Source: Pseudoruegeria sp. SK021 | GTDB lineage: Bacteria; Pseudomonadota; Alphaproteobacteria; Rhodobacterales; Rhodobacteraceae | NCBI RefSeq assembly: GCF_002119405.1 | Contig: NZ_MTBG01000007.1 | Span: 1 to 64,000 of the forward strand | Direction of reading: 5' to 3' | DNA length: 64,000 nt | Shown: piece by piece, positions 1 through 10,203 of the stretch | Layout of the letters: each line of letters opens with the position of its first letter | How positions within the stretch are numbered: the stretch's first letter is position 1 | The notes under the pieces: model-generated | Database searches by the model: none | What the model was told of the DNA's origin: nothing | What the model saw: only the letters and a program-made list of their open reading frames with translations | Position numbers and translations under genes: made by a program

Positions 1-298
1 ATGTGTGGGGGGGGCATCTGCAACCCGCGCGAGTGCCGCGGCGACCGAAAGCACAGGGGCGCGATCCTGTCGGTGCCCCTCACGTGAACGATGGTGGCCT
101 CTTGGGTCTGCCGTCGAAACCAAAAGCCGGTCTTAGGGTACATGAATTGGCGTGCCTTTCGCCCAGAAACTATGCTTTCCTGAGGCATGTCGCCTAGAAA
201 CTCGGCGGTCAGGACGTTGCTTTTCGGACTAAGGGCAATTTTTGCTGCGGACGCCTTCGGTTTGGTGGCCTGTGCCGGAAACACAACAGGAGATCGTG
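1..298. other. left edge, no recognisable gene
   Basis: I see no protein family, RNA or repeat in this stretch. Short open frames exist on both strands but have no family resemblance and no good ribosome binding site. The last part carries the Shine-Dalgarno sequence of the RidA gene, AGGAG at 288-292. Confidence 0.5.
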
Positions 299-697
299 AT
301 GAAAGAGTTGAACCCAAAGTCGATTGCCCCGCCCTTCGCCCGGTACACGCATGGGGTGCAGGTTCCGGCTGGGTTCGGGCTGATTCTGACATCGGGTCAG
401 TTGGGGATCGCGGCGGATGGGACCATCCCGGCATCGGCCCGAGCGCAGGCCGAGATCTGCTTTGCCAATATTGATGCGATCCTTGCCGAAGGCGGGGCAG
501 GCCGCGCCGATGTCGTCCGGATCAACGCCTTTGTCACTGATCAGGCGCATATGGCGGGCTATATGACGGCGCGAGACGCTTGGCTTGAAGGGGTCACGCG
601 ATTGCCCGCCTCGACCTTGGTGATTGTGACCGGTTTCAGCCGAACGTCATTTTTGGTCGAGGTGGAAGTGACCGCTGCGGTGCCGCCAGCATCTTAA
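299..697 (+). CDS. RidA (YjgF/UK114) family protein
   Basis: A 132-residue member of the RidA family. Characterised members deaminate reactive enamine/imine intermediates such as 2-aminoacrylate made by PLP enzymes. The sequence shows the family pattern: an early 'SGQLG' strand, 'A..QAE.CFANI.AIL' helix, and a 'VVRINAFVTD' segment. The ATG at 299 has AGGAG seven bases upstream; an in-frame TTG at 242 is possible but lacks that support. The gene stands alone, convergent with the MFS gene 22 bp away. Family assignment is firm. Substrate is unknown, because RidA subfamilies differ and the active-site arginine of RidA sensu stricto cannot be placed with certainty here. Confidence 0.85.
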   Translation: MKELNPKSIAPPFARYTHGVQVPAGFGLILTSGQLGIAADGTIPASARAQAEICFANIDAILAEGGAGRADVVRINAFVTDQAHMAGYMTARDAWLEGVTRLPASTLVIVTGFSRTSFLVEVEVTAAVPPAS

Positions 698-719
698 GCG
701 TGCTGGCCACCCGCAAGGG

Positions 720-2354
720 TCAGTGCGGCACCTCGGGGCCGGGCCGCAAGGGCAGGGGATCGTGGCGCGGCACGGTGGGGCGTTCTATCATCCGCCGGGC
801 GCGTGGCGGGGCCTCGCCCTGATGCAACAGGCGAATTCGGTCGATCCCATCCGCATCAGCTTTGGTGCGGCGCATGTTATGGCGCAGATACTCGGTCCAT
901 GTCGCCACCCGGTAGCTTTCTGTCCAGATGTTGGGCTGTTCCAGATCCCGCAGCAAGGCCCAGCGATGGGCGCCGTCGCGCAATCGGATCCGCCGCCGCT
1001 GCGACATCAGGGATAGAAATTCGTCGATGTCTTCGTGCCGAATGATATATTCGACCTTGATCGCGATGGGGCCACTGCGGGCTTCGAGCCCCAGTTGCAA
1101 CTCAGGTTCCCGGAACCGATCAAGAGGGTCGAGGTCTTCGCGGGCCGGGTCAGGCATGGGCCGCAGCAGTCCAATCAGGCCGCCGCCGATCATCGCGACA
1201 CCGGAGAATGCCAAAGACCATTGGATCCCGACAGAATCTGACAGCGCCCCCCAAATCCACGACCCAAGGGCCATGCCGCCAAACACCGCCGTCTGAAACA
1301 ACGAGATCGCGCGCCCCACCACCCAGCGGGGGGCGGACATCTGAACCACCACGTTGAACAGCGACATGTTCAGCACCCAGCAGCCCCCCGCAAGAGCGAG
1401 GGCCGGAGCGCTGAGCCATAGGTTGCGACTGGCCGCGAGCCAAAGCAGCGACAGGGCGAAGCCGATGAAGCCGATGCGGATCCGGGTTTCGGTATCCATC
1501 GCCGACAAAAACCGGGCGTTAACGACACCGCCAAGGATGGCGCCGATGCCGAAAAAGCCCAGCATCAGACCATAGCTCAGGGCGCCCACATCCAGCACGT
1601 CTCGGGCCATCACCGGCATCAGCGCCAGCAGCGAAATCCCGGCGACACCGAAGATAAAGCCGCGCAGCAGGACGCGCAGCAGATGTGGCGACATGCCGAC
1701 ATAGCTGATTCCGTCCATCAAAGCGCGGCCGATATCCTCGCGTGGCAGTGTGGATTTGCGGGGCTCGGGATGCCAAGACAACAAGCCACCCAGCATCACC
1801 AAGAAACTGAGGGCATTCAGCGCGAAAGCAGAGGCCACACCTGCCGCCGCAACGATCAGACCGCCTAAAGCCGGGCCGAAACTGCGCGTCATGTTAAAGC
1901 CGATGGAATTGAGCAAGACCGCCTGCGGGATTTCCTTGCGCGGCACGAGATCCCCGACCGAGGCCTGCCATGAGGGATTGTGCATCGCCTGCCCACATCC
2001 CAGTAGAAAGGTCAGGCCAAGCAGGCTCCAAGGGGTCAGAAGATCGGCCCAAGCCAGCACCGATAACAGACAGGCCGCGCAGAGCATGAAGCCCTGCGCG
2101 GTCAGCATGATACTGCGCCGATCAATATTGTCCGCCAACGCGCCAGCCAGCAGGGCGAACAACATCAACGGCAAGGTCGCCGCCGCCTGTACCAGCGCCA
2201 CCATATCGTGAGAATTGGTCAGACTGGTCATCATCCAGCCCGCGCCGACCTGCTGAAATTGCGTGCCGACATTCGAAACCAGTGCTGTGCTCCAGATCAT
2301 AGCAAACGCTTTGTATCTGAACGGTGAAAATTGACTGGTCTCTGAGATCGGCAT
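720..2354 (-). CDS. MFS transporter with C-terminal cytoplasmic domain
   Basis: A 544-residue major facilitator superfamily protein of the EntS-like MFS_3 type. Residues about 10-405 are strongly hydrophobic and fit twelve membrane helices, with 'LADNIDRRSIML' in the position of the cytoplasmic loop 2-3 motif. The remaining 130 or so residues are soluble and charged ('HEDIDEFLSLM', 'WTEYLRHNMRRT') and resemble the antibiotic-biosynthesis-monooxygenase-like tail common in this subfamily. AGGAAG precedes the ATG. Such proteins are usually annotated as drug or siderophore exporters, but nothing nearby indicates the substrate. Confidence 0.85.
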   Translation of the reverse strand: MPISETSQFSPFRYKAFAMIWSTALVSNVGTQFQQVGAGWMMTSLTNSHDMVALVQAAATLPLMLFALLAGALADNIDRRSIMLTAQGFMLCAACLLSVLAWADLLTPWSLLGLTFLLGCGQAMHNPSWQASVGDLVPRKEIPQAVLLNSIGFNMTRSFGPALGGLIVAAAGVASAFALNALSFLVMLGGLLSWHPEPRKSTLPREDIGRALMDGISYVGMSPHLLRVLLRGFIFGVAGISLLALMPVMARDVLDVGALSYGLMLGFFGIGAILGGVVNARFLSAMDTETRIRIGFIGFALSLLWLAASRNLWLSAPALALAGGCWVLNMSLFNVVVQMSAPRWVVGRAISLFQTAVFGGMALGSWIWGALSDSVGIQWSLAFSGVAMIGGGLIGLLRPMPDPAREDLDPLDRFREPELQLGLEARSGPIAIKVEYIIRHEDIDEFLSLMSQRRRIRLRDGAHRWALLRDLEQPNIWTESYRVATWTEYLRHNMRRTKADADGIDRIRLLHQGEAPPRARRMIERPTVPRHDPLPLRPGPEVPH

Positions 2355-2765
2355 GCTGGCTTCCTAGCTGAGGCGCCCGGGCCCGGACAGATCGCAAAGG
2401 TCTGTCGGGGGAACCGGCGGCACCGGGCGACAAGTGTCGCTCGGGTCTGGCTGCAGCGTGCGATTTTGGCGGCGGCGCGCCAAGGGGCAAAAAGCACGGT
2501 GAAGAGAATTTTGCGGGTCCGTACCATCGTCTGCTGCGCGGAATCACATTCCCGGTCTGGGACTGGACCGTTTGAAGGTTGGCTTCCTCCAATCAGTAGC
2601 GATCGACCCGGGTGTGGCTAAGTGCGGTGACTGAATCCAGTGCGATTTCCGCGTGCCAGGTCCTGCCGGAGAGTGCGGTATTAGCGCGCTCTCAAATGTT
2701 GCTTAGTTATAAAAAAAAGCAGGGGATTTCGCCCCTGCTTTCAGTCTTTTTGGTTCTATTTGTCC
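2355..2765. other. intergenic region upstream of the MFS gene and downstream of ssb
   Basis: About 410 bp without a convincing gene. It holds the upstream region of the minus-strand MFS gene and the ssb terminator at 2711-2738. Open frames here (2122-2592 minus, 2612-2986 plus) have no family resemblance and run into known genes in the wrong frame. Confidence 0.5.
2711..2738 (-). terminator. rho-independent terminator of ssb
   Basis: A hairpin with 8-bp arms (GCAGGGGA.. / ..CCCCTGC) at 2719-2738 is followed on the minus strand by eight T residues (2718-2711). It lies 27 bp after the ssb stop codon. Confidence 0.85.
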
Positions 2766-3305
2766 TTAGAAGGGGATTTCGTCATCCTCGATCTGGCTAC
2801 CGCCGCCAAATCCGCCTGCGCTGCCGCCAGCCGGGCCCGATGCGCGGCCGCCGTCACTGCTGGCACCGCCACCACTTCGGCGTCCAGATTGGCTGTCGCC
2901 GAAGCGATCGTCGCTTCCGGAGTCGTAGTCGCCACCCGCACTGCCTCCGTCGCTACGGCCGTCCAGCATCGTCAATTCGCCCTTGAACGGACGCAGGACG
3001 ACCTCTGTGCTATAGCGGTCGGCCCCGGACTGATCCTGCCATTTGCGAGTTTCAAGTTGGCCTTCGAGGTACACTTTCGAGCCCTTGCGCAGATACTGCT
3101 CGGCAATTTTTGCCAACGGTTCTGAGAAGATCGCGACGCTGTGCCATTCAGTCCGCTCGCGGTTTTCGCCGGTGCTGCGGTCGCGCCAGCGCTCGGAGGT
3201 GGCGATCCGCAGGTTGACGACTTTTCCGCCGTTTTGGAAAGTGCGGACTTCCGGGTCTCGCCCCAGATTGCCGACCAGAATGACTTTGTTGACCGAGCCT
3301 GCCAT
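2766..3305 (-). CDS. ssb: single-stranded DNA-binding protein
   Basis: A 179-residue SSB that coats single-stranded DNA in replication, recombination and repair, acting as a tetramer. The N-terminal OB fold (about 1-110) opens with '[17 protein letters not shown]' and carries 'WHSVAIF' and 'KVYLEGQL'. A glycine/serine/aspartate-rich linker follows, and the protein ends in the acidic tip 'DDEIPF' that recruits partner proteins. GAAGGGA precedes the ATG. It is divergent from the transglycosylase gene. Confidence 0.97.
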   Translation of the reverse strand: MAGSVNKVILVGNLGRDPEVRTFQNGGKVVNLRIATSERWRDRSTGENRERTEWHSVAIFSEPLAKIAEQYLRKGSKVYLEGQLETRKWQDQSGADRYSTEVVLRPFKGELTMLDGRSDGGSAGGDYDSGSDDRFGDSQSGRRSGGGASSDGGRASGPAGGSAGGFGGGSQIEDDEIPF

Positions 3306-3431
3306 GCGATGTCCCTTCGACGATTCTTAGCAATTAGCGCGTATAGACACCTCTTGTTGCATGTGAATCAACACGCAGGATCGAAAAAAGGGATGGTTCC
3401 GGTGCGCAAAAGTCGCAAGGTCTAGTCGTGG

Positions 3432-4082
3432 GTGGATAAAATCGCTATAAGCGCCGCAACGAAGGCCAGGCGAGGGTATGGTTTGAGAGGCAGGATAGTC
3501 ACGGGGATCGCAGTCCTCGCGGTGTTGCTGGGTGCGGGCGCCTATGCGGACAGCGCAAAGGTATCGGCGCAAGCGCGCAATCGCATTTTTAAGTCCCAGA
3601 CCAAGTTTCTGGATAGCCGCGGCGCCAGTCAGTATTCCTATTCCACTCGGCTGCAACCGCAGACCGATTTGCCGGATGCGATCTTTGTGCCCAGCGGCAA
3701 ACCGGTCATCTATCGCGGCAAGTATCTGCCGGTCGCGAAAGCTGCGGCGCGGCGTCACAAAATCCCCGAGTCTCTGTTTGTGCGGCTAGTGCAGCAAGAA
3801 AGCGGCTGGAACCCCACGGCGGTATCCCCCAAAGGAGCGATGGGTCTGGCCCAGCTGATGCCGGATACGGCGCGGATGTTGGGGGTCGATCCGTCCGATC
3901 CGGAGCAGAACCTTTTGGGTGGGGCGCGATACTTGCGGCAGCAGTACGACAAGTTTGGGTCATGGCAACTGGCGCTGGCTGCCTACAATGCCGGTCCGGG
4001 GGCGGTTCAAAAACACAACGGGGTCCCCCCATATCGCGAGACGCAAAATTATGTGCGGGCGATTCTCGGGTACCCGGGCTAG
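3432..4082 (+). CDS. lytic transglycosylase, SLT domain
   Basis: A 216-residue periplasmic peptidoglycan hydrolase. Residues 21-40 form a signal peptide or signal anchor. The SLT fold (about 100-212) holds the catalytic glutamate in 'QQESGWNP' (Glu123), then '[14 protein letters not shown]' and 'AAYNAGPG.V', all hallmarks of soluble lytic transglycosylases that cleave the MurNAc-GlcNAc bond with anhydro product formation. The start is a GTG with weak ribosome-binding support, so the N-terminus could be slightly different. Monocistronic, divergent from ssb. Confidence 0.88.
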   Translation: MDKIAISAATKARRGYGLRGRIVTGIAVLAVLLGAGAYADSAKVSAQARNRIFKSQTKFLDSRGASQYSYSTRLQPQTDLPDAIFVPSGKPVIYRGKYLPVAKAAARRHKIPESLFVRLVQQESGWNPTAVSPKGAMGLAQLMPDTARMLGVDPSDPEQNLLGGARYLRQQYDKFGSWQLALAAYNAGPGAVQKHNGVPPYRETQNYVRAILGYPG

Positions 4083-4317
4083 TCCCGGTGCGGCGACTGG
4101 GCAGGCTGCGATGTCTGTGCCTAGCAACGCGCAGGCCGTTTTAACCCTGTTACCGGCCTCGACGTCATCAAAATCCTTTGACTGTTTCCGTTTTTGATTG
4201 AATGACGGGCGCATTAACCCTGTGTTTTGATTAAACTATACCCAAAACAAGGGCGGGCGGTAATCTCTTATCCGGCGCATGAGCATGGTGCTCTGCGGCA
4301 ACGGGTGAGGGATGAAC

Positions 4318-4971
4318 ATGACGACATTCAGGGCTATTGTGCTGCCACTTTTGTCTGTTGGGTGGGTGGCTATTGCCGGGGCCGCGCAGGCGGTGACGAC
4401 CTTGTCGCTGGCAGCGGCGCCCAATGGCGGGATCCAGCAAAGTGCGCAGGGACCTTGTGTGATCGGGGACCCGTCCTGCGTATCGAATGTTCTGCTGCCC
4501 GAAGGCTTCACCACCCTGCCAAGCGGTGGTCCGGGCAGCTACAGCAATATCATGTCGCCCAACTATCTGGTCTCGAACTTGCGAGGCGTGTTGCAGAGCG
4601 ACCTGTTCAACATTCAGATCGACGTCAATGAAGCGCGCGGGCAGGGCGCGCAGTCCCTCAGTCTGTTCTCTATGTCTCTTGTCGGGGGGGGGCTGCTTGC
4701 CGAATACGTCGCCCCGGCGGGCACGCCAATTCCCGCCGTCAATAATCCCGGCAATGGCTACTCTGACTACTTTCTGTCCGGCTTTTCGCTGGCAGGGTTA
4801 GCTGCGACGGATCGGGTGAAATTCGCGATGAGCATGCCGATTAAGAACGGTGGTCGCGAACAGTTTTTCCTGCAAAGCGTTGCCGTTCCGGCGGTGCCTG
4901 TGCCCGCAGCGGGTCTGTTGCTGCTCACCGCCGCAGGGGCCATGGCCGGACTGCGTCGCCGCCTCCGGTGA
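4318..4971 (+). CDS. VPLPA-CTERM sorting domain protein
   Basis: A 217-residue predicted exported protein of unknown function. It has an N-terminal signal peptide ending near 'GAAQA' and a C-terminal tail 'VPVPAAGLLLLTAAG' followed by 'GLRRRLR': the proline motif, hydrophobic helix and arginine cluster of PEP-CTERM/VPLPA-CTERM signals, which exosortases recognise. The middle is low in charge and rich in Ser, Gly and Asn. ATG at 4312 is also in frame, but GAGGG at 4307-4311 is better spaced for ATG 4318. No exosortase lies in this window. A strong terminator follows. Confidence 0.75.
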   Translation: MTTFRAIVLPLLSVGWVAIAGAAQAVTTLSLAAAPNGGIQQSAQGPCVIGDPSCVSNVLLPEGFTTLPSGGPGSYSNIMSPNYLVSNLRGVLQSDLFNIQIDVNEARGQGAQSLSLFSMSLVGGGLLAEYVAPAGTPIPAVNNPGNGYSDYFLSGFSLAGLAATDRVKFAMSMPIKNGGREQFFLQSVAVPAVPVPAAGLLLLTAAGAMAGLRRRLR

Positions 4972-4997
4972 TCCTTGCGGCCAGACAGATTAAGACA

Positions 4998-5028
4998 AAG
5001 CCCCAGACGTAACTCTGGGGCTTTTTTT
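4998..5028 (+). terminator. rho-independent terminator
   Basis: Inverted repeat AAGCCCCAGA / TCTGGGGCTT with a short loop followed by a run of seven T residues, 27 bp after the VPLPA-CTERM gene. Confidence 0.88.
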
Positions 5029-5184
5029 ATTCGCTGCGCGGTCGCGGCGGTGCAGATCCCGGAACGCCAGAGCGGCACGAAATAAACATACCCACATGGC
5101 CAATGACCGAATGGACTTGACAGGATGGTCGCACGCCAGCGACCTTTGTGGGACGCGGCCGCTCAGGCGACAGGAGGACATCGC

Positions 5185-5619
5185 ATGCAGGTTCAACAAA
5201 TTCTCAATTCCAAGGAAGCCTTTGACGTCATTACCGTCGTGCCGGGCAGCTCGGTCTCGGCGGCGGCGAAACTGCTGTCTTCCAAGCGGATCGGTGCGGT
5301 GATTGTGTCCCCGGACGGCAAGGCCTGCGCCGGTATTTTGTCAGAGCGGGATATCGTTCGTGAATTGGGACGAAAGGGCGCTGCATGTATGGACGACACC
5401 GTCGACTCGCTGATGACGAAAGACCCGGTCACCTGCACACGCGGCGATGATAGCGACGATGTGTTCCGCAAAATGACCGATGGGCGGTTTCGGCATTTGC
5501 CGGTGGTCGAAGACAACGTGATGATCGGCTTGATTTCGATCGGAGACGTGGTCAAGGCCAGGTTGTCCGAACTGGCGATGGAAAAGGATGCGCTGGAAGG
5601 CATGATCATGGGGCGCTGA
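5185..5619 (+). CDS. CBS domain protein
   Basis: A 144-residue protein made of two CBS repeats, about 8-62 and 74-130, with the motifs 'SERDIVRELG', 'MTKDPVTC' and 'MTDGRFRHLPVVED'. CBS pairs bind adenine nucleotides and act as energy or ionic sensors. Stand-alone versions like this are common in alphaproteobacteria and their target is usually unknown. The ATG at 5185 follows a perfect AGGAGG (5172-5177), which is why it is preferred over the in-frame upstream ATG at 5125. Confidence 0.88.
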   Translation: MQVQQILNSKEAFDVITVVPGSSVSAAAKLLSSKRIGAVIVSPDGKACAGILSERDIVRELGRKGAACMDDTVDSLMTKDPVTCTRGDDSDDVFRKMTDGRFRHLPVVEDNVMIGLISIGDVVKARLSELAMEKDALEGMIMGR

Positions 5620-5723
5620 CAGAATTTCAGGGACGATTGCGCAATTGCGGGTCTTGCTTCGCCGCGTCCCGCGAAATAATGTTGCTCGACGACCATAAAT
5701 GTTAATGATTTCGGGGGAATCCC

Positions 5724-6218
5724 ATGCGTATAGGTCTTTACCCCGGAACCTTCGATCCGTTGACGCTTGGCCATGAGGATATCATCCGGCGCAGCTGTGC
5801 TCTGGTGGACAAATTGGTCATTGGTGTCGCGATCAATCGCGACAAGGGGCCGCTGTTTTCGCTGGAAGAGCGTGTGGCCATGATCCTTGGAGAATGCGCG
5901 GCGATCTCTGAGGGAACGGGATGTGAGGTCGTAGTGCATCCGTTCGAAAATCTACTGATTGATTGCGCCCGGGATGTGGGGGCGCAGGTCATCATCCGCG
6001 GATTGCGCGCGGTATCAGATTTTGAATATGAATTTCAGATGGTTGGTATGAACCGCGTTCTCGATGACACGATCGAGACGGTGTTCTTGATGGCCGAAGC
6101 ACAACATCAGGCGATTGCGTCGCGCCTTGTGAAAGAAATCGCGCGACTGGGCGGCGATGTCTCAAAATTTGTCTCGCCAGCCGTCAACGACGCATTGATC
6201 GCCCGGCTGTCATCATAA
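5724..6218 (+). CDS. coaD: phosphopantetheine adenylyltransferase
   Basis: A 164-residue CoaD, which transfers AMP from ATP to 4'-phosphopantetheine to make dephospho-CoA, the fourth step of coenzyme A synthesis. The nucleotidyltransferase signature 'YPGTFDPLTLGHEDI' (residues about 6-20) includes the TxGH variant, and 'EFQMVGMNR' and 'LVKEIARLGGDV' are family motifs. Length is normal for the family. GGGGGA lies just upstream. Monocistronic or loosely linked to the CBS gene. Confidence 0.97.
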   Translation: MRIGLYPGTFDPLTLGHEDIIRRSCALVDKLVIGVAINRDKGPLFSLEERVAMILGECAAISEGTGCEVVVHPFENLLIDCARDVGAQVIIRGLRAVSDFEYEFQMVGMNRVLDDTIETVFLMAEAQHQAIASRLVKEIARLGGDVSKFVSPAVNDALIARLSS

Positions 6219-6289
6219 TCAAACCTACATCAGCCCGCTTCCGCGCGTGGCGGAGCGAGCTGTGATGGTGTCGCAAACTGATCGATTGA

Positions 6290-6451
6290 TCAGTTGCCGT
6301 AAACGGCGTTGCGTGCGATTTCGGGCAGGCGGTTCCGCGACAGGCCGAGGTCGTTCAAAGTGCCGGCGTCCATTTGGTTCAGTTCGGACAAAGTGCGGCG
6401 ATACTCAGCGCGCTTGGAGACTGCGGATTGCAAACGGGTGATGAAGGTCAT
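6290..6451 (-). CDS. DUF1127 small protein
   Basis: A 53-residue protein whose C-terminal half 'LNQMDAGTLNDLGLSRN' plus 'LPEIAR' matches DUF1127. These small arginine-containing proteins occur in multiple copies in alphaproteobacteria; some affect RNA turnover and phosphate or carbon metabolism, but this one has no assigned role. I chose the ATG at 6451 because it gives the usual family length. A longer frame reaching 6607 would run into the gap terminator. Confidence 0.75.
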   Translation of the reverse strand: MTFITRLQSAVSKRAEYRRTLSELNQMDAGTLNDLGLSRNRLPEIARNAVYGN

Positions 6452-6584
6452 TGTGATATCCAGTTGTTGGTTGTTCTCTTTGATCTCTAAATGGACCTCC
6501 ATGTGCCGGTGGACAACGCACAGTTCGGCAATGCCGCATTGCAGCAATGTCATGGCTGGGATTTCAGTTTTTTTAGCGCGCCAA

Positions 6585-6614
6585 ATAAAAAAGCGCCCTG
6601 TTTCCAAGGCGCTT
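6585..6614 (-). terminator. rho-independent terminator of gap
   Basis: On the minus strand AAGCGCC (6614-6608) pairs with GGCGCTT (6597-6591) across a 10-nt loop and is followed by T residues. It sits 32 bp after the gap stop codon. Confidence 0.8.
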
Positions 6615-6645
6615 TCTCTTTAGTCAGTTATGCTGCGTTGCGGCT

Positions 6646-7647
6646 TTAGAGGAACTTTGCCATCGCAGCGGCTGTGTCGGCCATGCGGTTCGAGAAGCCC
6701 CATTCGTTGTCATACCATGTCAGGATCCGGCAGTTGCGGCCCATCATCACCTTGGTCTGGTCGGTGTGGAAGGTCGAAGAATGCGGGTCGTGATTGAAGT
6801 CCATGGAGACAAGGCTTTCGTCCGTGTAGGCAAGGATGCCTTTCATCGGACCGTTCGCTGCGGCACGGATCGCGTCGTTGATCTCTTCGACGGTCGTATC
6901 GCGCGGGGTCTGGAATGTCAGGTCGACAACCGACACGTTCGGGGTCGGAACCCGGATCGCAACGCCGTCCAGCTTGCCGTTCAGTTCTGGCAGCACAAGA
7001 CCGACTGCCTTGGCAGCACCGGTCGAGGTCGGGATCATCGACATGGCTGCGGCGCGGCCGCGATAGAGATCCTTGTGCATGGTGTCGAGCGTCGGCTGGT
7101 CGCCAGTGTAACTGTGGATCGTGGTCATGAAGCCCCACTCGATGCCGATGGCGTCGTTCAGAACTTTGACCACTGGGCTGAGGCAGTTGGTGGTGCAGGA
7201 CGCATTCGAGACCACCAGGTCATCGGCGGTCAACACACTGTCGTTGACGCCGAAGACGACGGTCTTGTCGGCATTGGCGCCGGGGGCCGAGATCAGTACC
7301 CGCTTGGAGCCGTTCTCAAGGTGAATTGCGGCCTTGTCGCGGGCGGTGAAGATGCCGGTGCATTCCAGCGCCACGTCGATGTCGCCCCAAGGCAATTCGC
7401 GCGGATCACGGATCGCCGTAACCTTGATCGGGCCGTAGCCAATATCGATGGTATCGCCGTCAACCTTGACCTGACCGGGGAAGCGGCCATGGACACTGTC
7501 ATAGCGCAGCAGGTGAGCGTTGGTTTCAACTGGACCGAGGTCGTTGATAGCCACAACCTGTACGTCGGTGCGGCCGCTTTCGACGATGGCGCGCAGCACG
7601 TTGCGGCCAATGCGCCCAAATCCGTTGATGGCTAGTTTGACGGTCAT
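6646..7647 (-). CDS. gap: type I glyceraldehyde-3-phosphate dehydrogenase
   Basis: A 333-residue NAD(P)-dependent GAPDH, which oxidises glyceraldehyde 3-phosphate to 1,3-bisphosphoglycerate in glycolysis (or the reverse in gluconeogenesis). The Rossmann motif '[14 protein letters not shown]' begins at residue 5, the catalytic cysteine is in '[13 protein letters not shown]' and the C-terminal '[12 protein letters not shown]' is typical. Two adjacent ATGs occur; the one at 7647 is five bases from GGAGG and is preferred. It lies downstream of tkt on the same strand, a common pairing in alphaproteobacteria. It has its own terminator. Confidence 0.97.
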   Translation of the reverse strand: MTVKLAINGFGRIGRNVLRAIVESGRTDVQVVAINDLGPVETNAHLLRYDSVHGRFPGQVKVDGDTIDIGYGPIKVTAIRDPRELPWGDIDVALECTGIFTARDKAAIHLENGSKRVLISAPGANADKTVVFGVNDSVLTADDLVVSNASCTTNCLSPVVKVLNDAIGIEWGFMTTIHSYTGDQPTLDTMHKDLYRGRAAAMSMIPTSTGAAKAVGLVLPELNGKLDGVAIRVPTPNVSVVDLTFQTPRDTTVEEINDAIRAAANGPMKGILAYTDESLVSMDFNHDPHSSTFHTDQTKVMMGRNCRILTWYDNEWGFSNRMADTAAAMAKFL

Positions 7648-7832
7648 CATGTCCTCCATTGGAATCCTGCCCGATCGGGCCGACCCTAGCCAACTGGCTG
7701 ATTTCCAGTGGACGGTCAAGACCGCGAGGCCGTCCTGTGACAGGCAGCGGCAGGGCGAGCTACAATTCTTCGCGATGACTGCTGTGGTGAACCGGCCATG
7801 GCGACACATCTGGCGCGGTCCCGAAACGCAAA

Positions 7833-7860
7833 ACGGGCGCCTGATTTCGCAGGCACCCGT
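7833..7860 (-). terminator. possible terminator after tkt
   Basis: ACGGG.GCCTG / CAGGC.CCCGT inverted repeat with one mismatch, 27 bp beyond the tkt stop, followed on the minus strand by a weak T-rich stretch. It may attenuate rather than fully separate tkt from gap. Confidence 0.5.
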
Positions 7861-7887
7861 CTGTAGTCTGATCACTGAGGGCTGGTG

Positions 7888-9912
7888 TCAGCCTTTGCCA
7901 AGCAACGCGCGGGTTTTGTTGGCCACGTTCTCTGCGGTGATGCCAAACTCTTTGTAAAGCACATCTGCCGGGGCCGATGCGCCGAAGCCGTCCATGCCGA
8001 CGAAGGCGCCCTTGTCACGGCGGCCACGTTCGCCAAACAGCCACTGGTCCCAGCCGAACCGCACAGCGGCTTCGACCGCAACCCGAACCGGGCCTGCGGG
8101 CAGAACCCGGCGGCGATAGGTTTCGGGCTGGGCTTCGAACAGTTCCCAGCATGGCATGGAGACGACCCGGGTGCCGATGCCGTCGGCCTCAAGCAGGTCG
8201 CGGGCGGCCATGGCGATGGCCACTTCCGACCCGGTTGCCAGCAAAATGGCTTCGCGCTTGCCGGTTGCTTCGGCCAGAACATAGGCGCCATTGGAGACCA
8301 TGTTGGCGGTCTTGTACTCGGTCCGAAGGGTCGGCAGGTTCTGGCGCGAGACGACCAGAACTGTCGGTGTTTCCATGCTGGTCAGCGCCAGCTCCCACGC
8401 TTCGGCCGTTTCAGCGGCGTCGGCAGGACGGATGACGTTCATGTTGGGCGTGGCGCGCAGCATTGCCAGATGCTCGACCGGCTGGTGGGTCGGGCCATCT
8501 TCGCCCAGACCGATGCTGTCATGGGACATGACATAGGTCACGGGCAGCTTCATTAGGGCCGACAAGCGCATGGAGGGGCGCGCGTAATCGGTGAAGCACA
8601 TGAAAGTGCCGCCATAGGCCCGCAGGCCGCCATGCAGGGCCATGCCGTTCATCGCCGCCGCCATGCCGTGCTCGCGGATGCCATAGTGAATATAGCGGCC
8701 GTCGCGCGACTCGGGCAGATGAATACCCAGATCCGCGGTCTTGGTGTTGTTCGATCCGGTCAGGTCCGCCGAACCGCCAACGTTTTCCTTCATCAGCGGA
8801 TTGACCGCTTCGAGCACCATTTCGCTCGACCGACGTGTGGCGACGGCGGGCTTGGTCTCGGCAAAGGTTTTCTTCAACGCCTTGATGGTCGCGGACAGGC
8901 GCTTGGGGGCGCCGCCCGACATCATACGGGTGAATTCAGCTTGGCGCGCTGTGGACAGGGCCGCAAAGCGGTCTTGCCAGTCGGCGCGGGCAGCAGCGCC
9001 TTGTTGGCCGATTGCTTCCCACTGGGCTTTGATGTCCGCAGGGACGTGATAGGCGGGCCAGTCGACGCCGTAAGCGGCTTTGGTGTCGGCAACGACTTTC
9101 GCGTCGGTCAACGCCCCGTGGCCTTTCGGCGTATCCTGCGCGGCGGATCCGATGGCGATATGGGTTTTACACGCGATCATCGACGGTTGCGCGGTCTTCT
9201 TGGCAGCGACGATCGCAGCGTCGATTGCTTCGGGGTCGTGCCCGTCGCATTCATGCACCGACCAGCCGCTGGCCTTAAAGCGCGCCACTTGATCGGTGGA
9301 GTCGGCGATATCGACCCGTCCGTCGATGGTGATGCCGTTATTGTCCCAGAACACGATCAGCTTGCTCAGTTCCTGACGGCCGGCCAATGCGATGGCTTCT
9401 TGGCTTACGCCTTCCATCAAGCAGCCGTCGCCAGCCATGACATAGGTGTAGTGATCCACCACTTTGCGCCCGAACTGGGCCCGCAGGATTTCTTCGGCTA
9501 AGGCGAACCCGACGGAATTGGCCAGACCCTGACCCAAGGGGCCGGTCGTGGTTTCAATACCCGCCGCGTGACCGAATTCCGGGTGACCGGCCGTCTTAGC
9601 ACCCCATTGGCGGAACGCCTTGATCTGGTCGAGGGTCATGTCTTCGGTGCCGGTGAGATGCAGCAGCGAATACAGCAACATTGAGCCATGCCCAGCCGAC
9701 AGGATGAACCGGTCGCGGTCGGGCCATGCTGGATCGGCGGCATCAAACTTCAGGTGCTTTTCGAACAAGACGGTGGCAACATCGGCCATGCCCATCGGCA
9801 TACCTGAGTGCCCGGAATTCGCACCAGCAACCGCGTCAAGGGTTAGGGTGCGGATGGCGCAAGCTTTCATCCAGTGGTCTGGGTTGCGCTCGCGCAGGGA
9901 TTGTAGGTTCAC
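7888..9912 (-). CDS. tkt: transketolase
   Basis: A 674-residue thiamine-diphosphate enzyme that moves two-carbon ketol units between sugar phosphates in the pentose phosphate pathway. The N-terminal ThDP domain has '[13 protein letters not shown]', '[12 protein letters not shown]' and '[16 protein letters not shown]' with '[10 protein letters not shown]'; the middle domain has '[13 protein letters not shown]' and '[16 protein letters not shown]'. The length is standard. The start is a GTG preceded by AGGAG at eight bases. Transcribed towards gap and divergent from the zauP-like/zapA pair, an arrangement conserved in many alphaproteobacteria. Confidence 0.97.
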   Translation of the reverse strand: MNLQSLRERNPDHWMKACAIRTLTLDAVAGANSGHSGMPMGMADVATVLFEKHLKFDAADPAWPDRDRFILSAGHGSMLLYSLLHLTGTEDMTLDQIKAFRQWGAKTAGHPEFGHAAGIETTTGPLGQGLANSVGFALAEEILRAQFGRKVVDHYTYVMAGDGCLMEGVSQEAIALAGRQELSKLIVFWDNNGITIDGRVDIADSTDQVARFKASGWSVHECDGHDPEAIDAAIVAAKKTAQPSMIACKTHIAIGSAAQDTPKGHGALTDAKVVADTKAAYGVDWPAYHVPADIKAQWEAIGQQGAAARADWQDRFAALSTARQAEFTRMMSGGAPKRLSATIKALKKTFAETKPAVATRRSSEMVLEAVNPLMKENVGGSADLTGSNNTKTADLGIHLPESRDGRYIHYGIREHGMAAAMNGMALHGGLRAYGGTFMCFTDYARPSMRLSALMKLPVTYVMSHDSIGLGEDGPTHQPVEHLAMLRATPNMNVIRPADAAETAEAWELALTSMETPTVLVVSRQNLPTLRTEYKTANMVSNGAYVLAEATGKREAILLATGSEVAIAMAARDLLEADGIGTRVVSMPCWELFEAQPETYRRRVLPAGPVRVAVEAAVRFGWDQWLFGERGRRDKGAFVGMDGFGASAPADVLYKEFGITAENVANKTRALLGKG

Positions 9913-10203
9913 TGGGGCAGCTCCTGATCTGTTGTTCTTTATTCGCAGAACATCTATGGAATGGACATCGTGTCATGATGGATGCTTGACGCCAGCGTCT
10001 TAACGACTGGGCGCAGAAGTGCAAGTCTTCGTAGGAATCCGGTGGCGGGGCTTGTTCAAATCGCCGTTCTCTGATTCGATAAAATTGAGGCGAATCGCGC
10101 CCCTAGCAGACGACGTGGATGTACCGATTGGCTCGCCGGTGCGGCCCGAAAGAATGCAACAGGACAGCGGGGCGCAGTGGCAAGGCAGTCGAAGGAAGAT
10201 CCG

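Noticed and set aside
8632-9501. 289-codon plus-strand frame opposite tkt
   Set aside because: Antisense shadow; tkt is complete and strongly conserved on the other strand.
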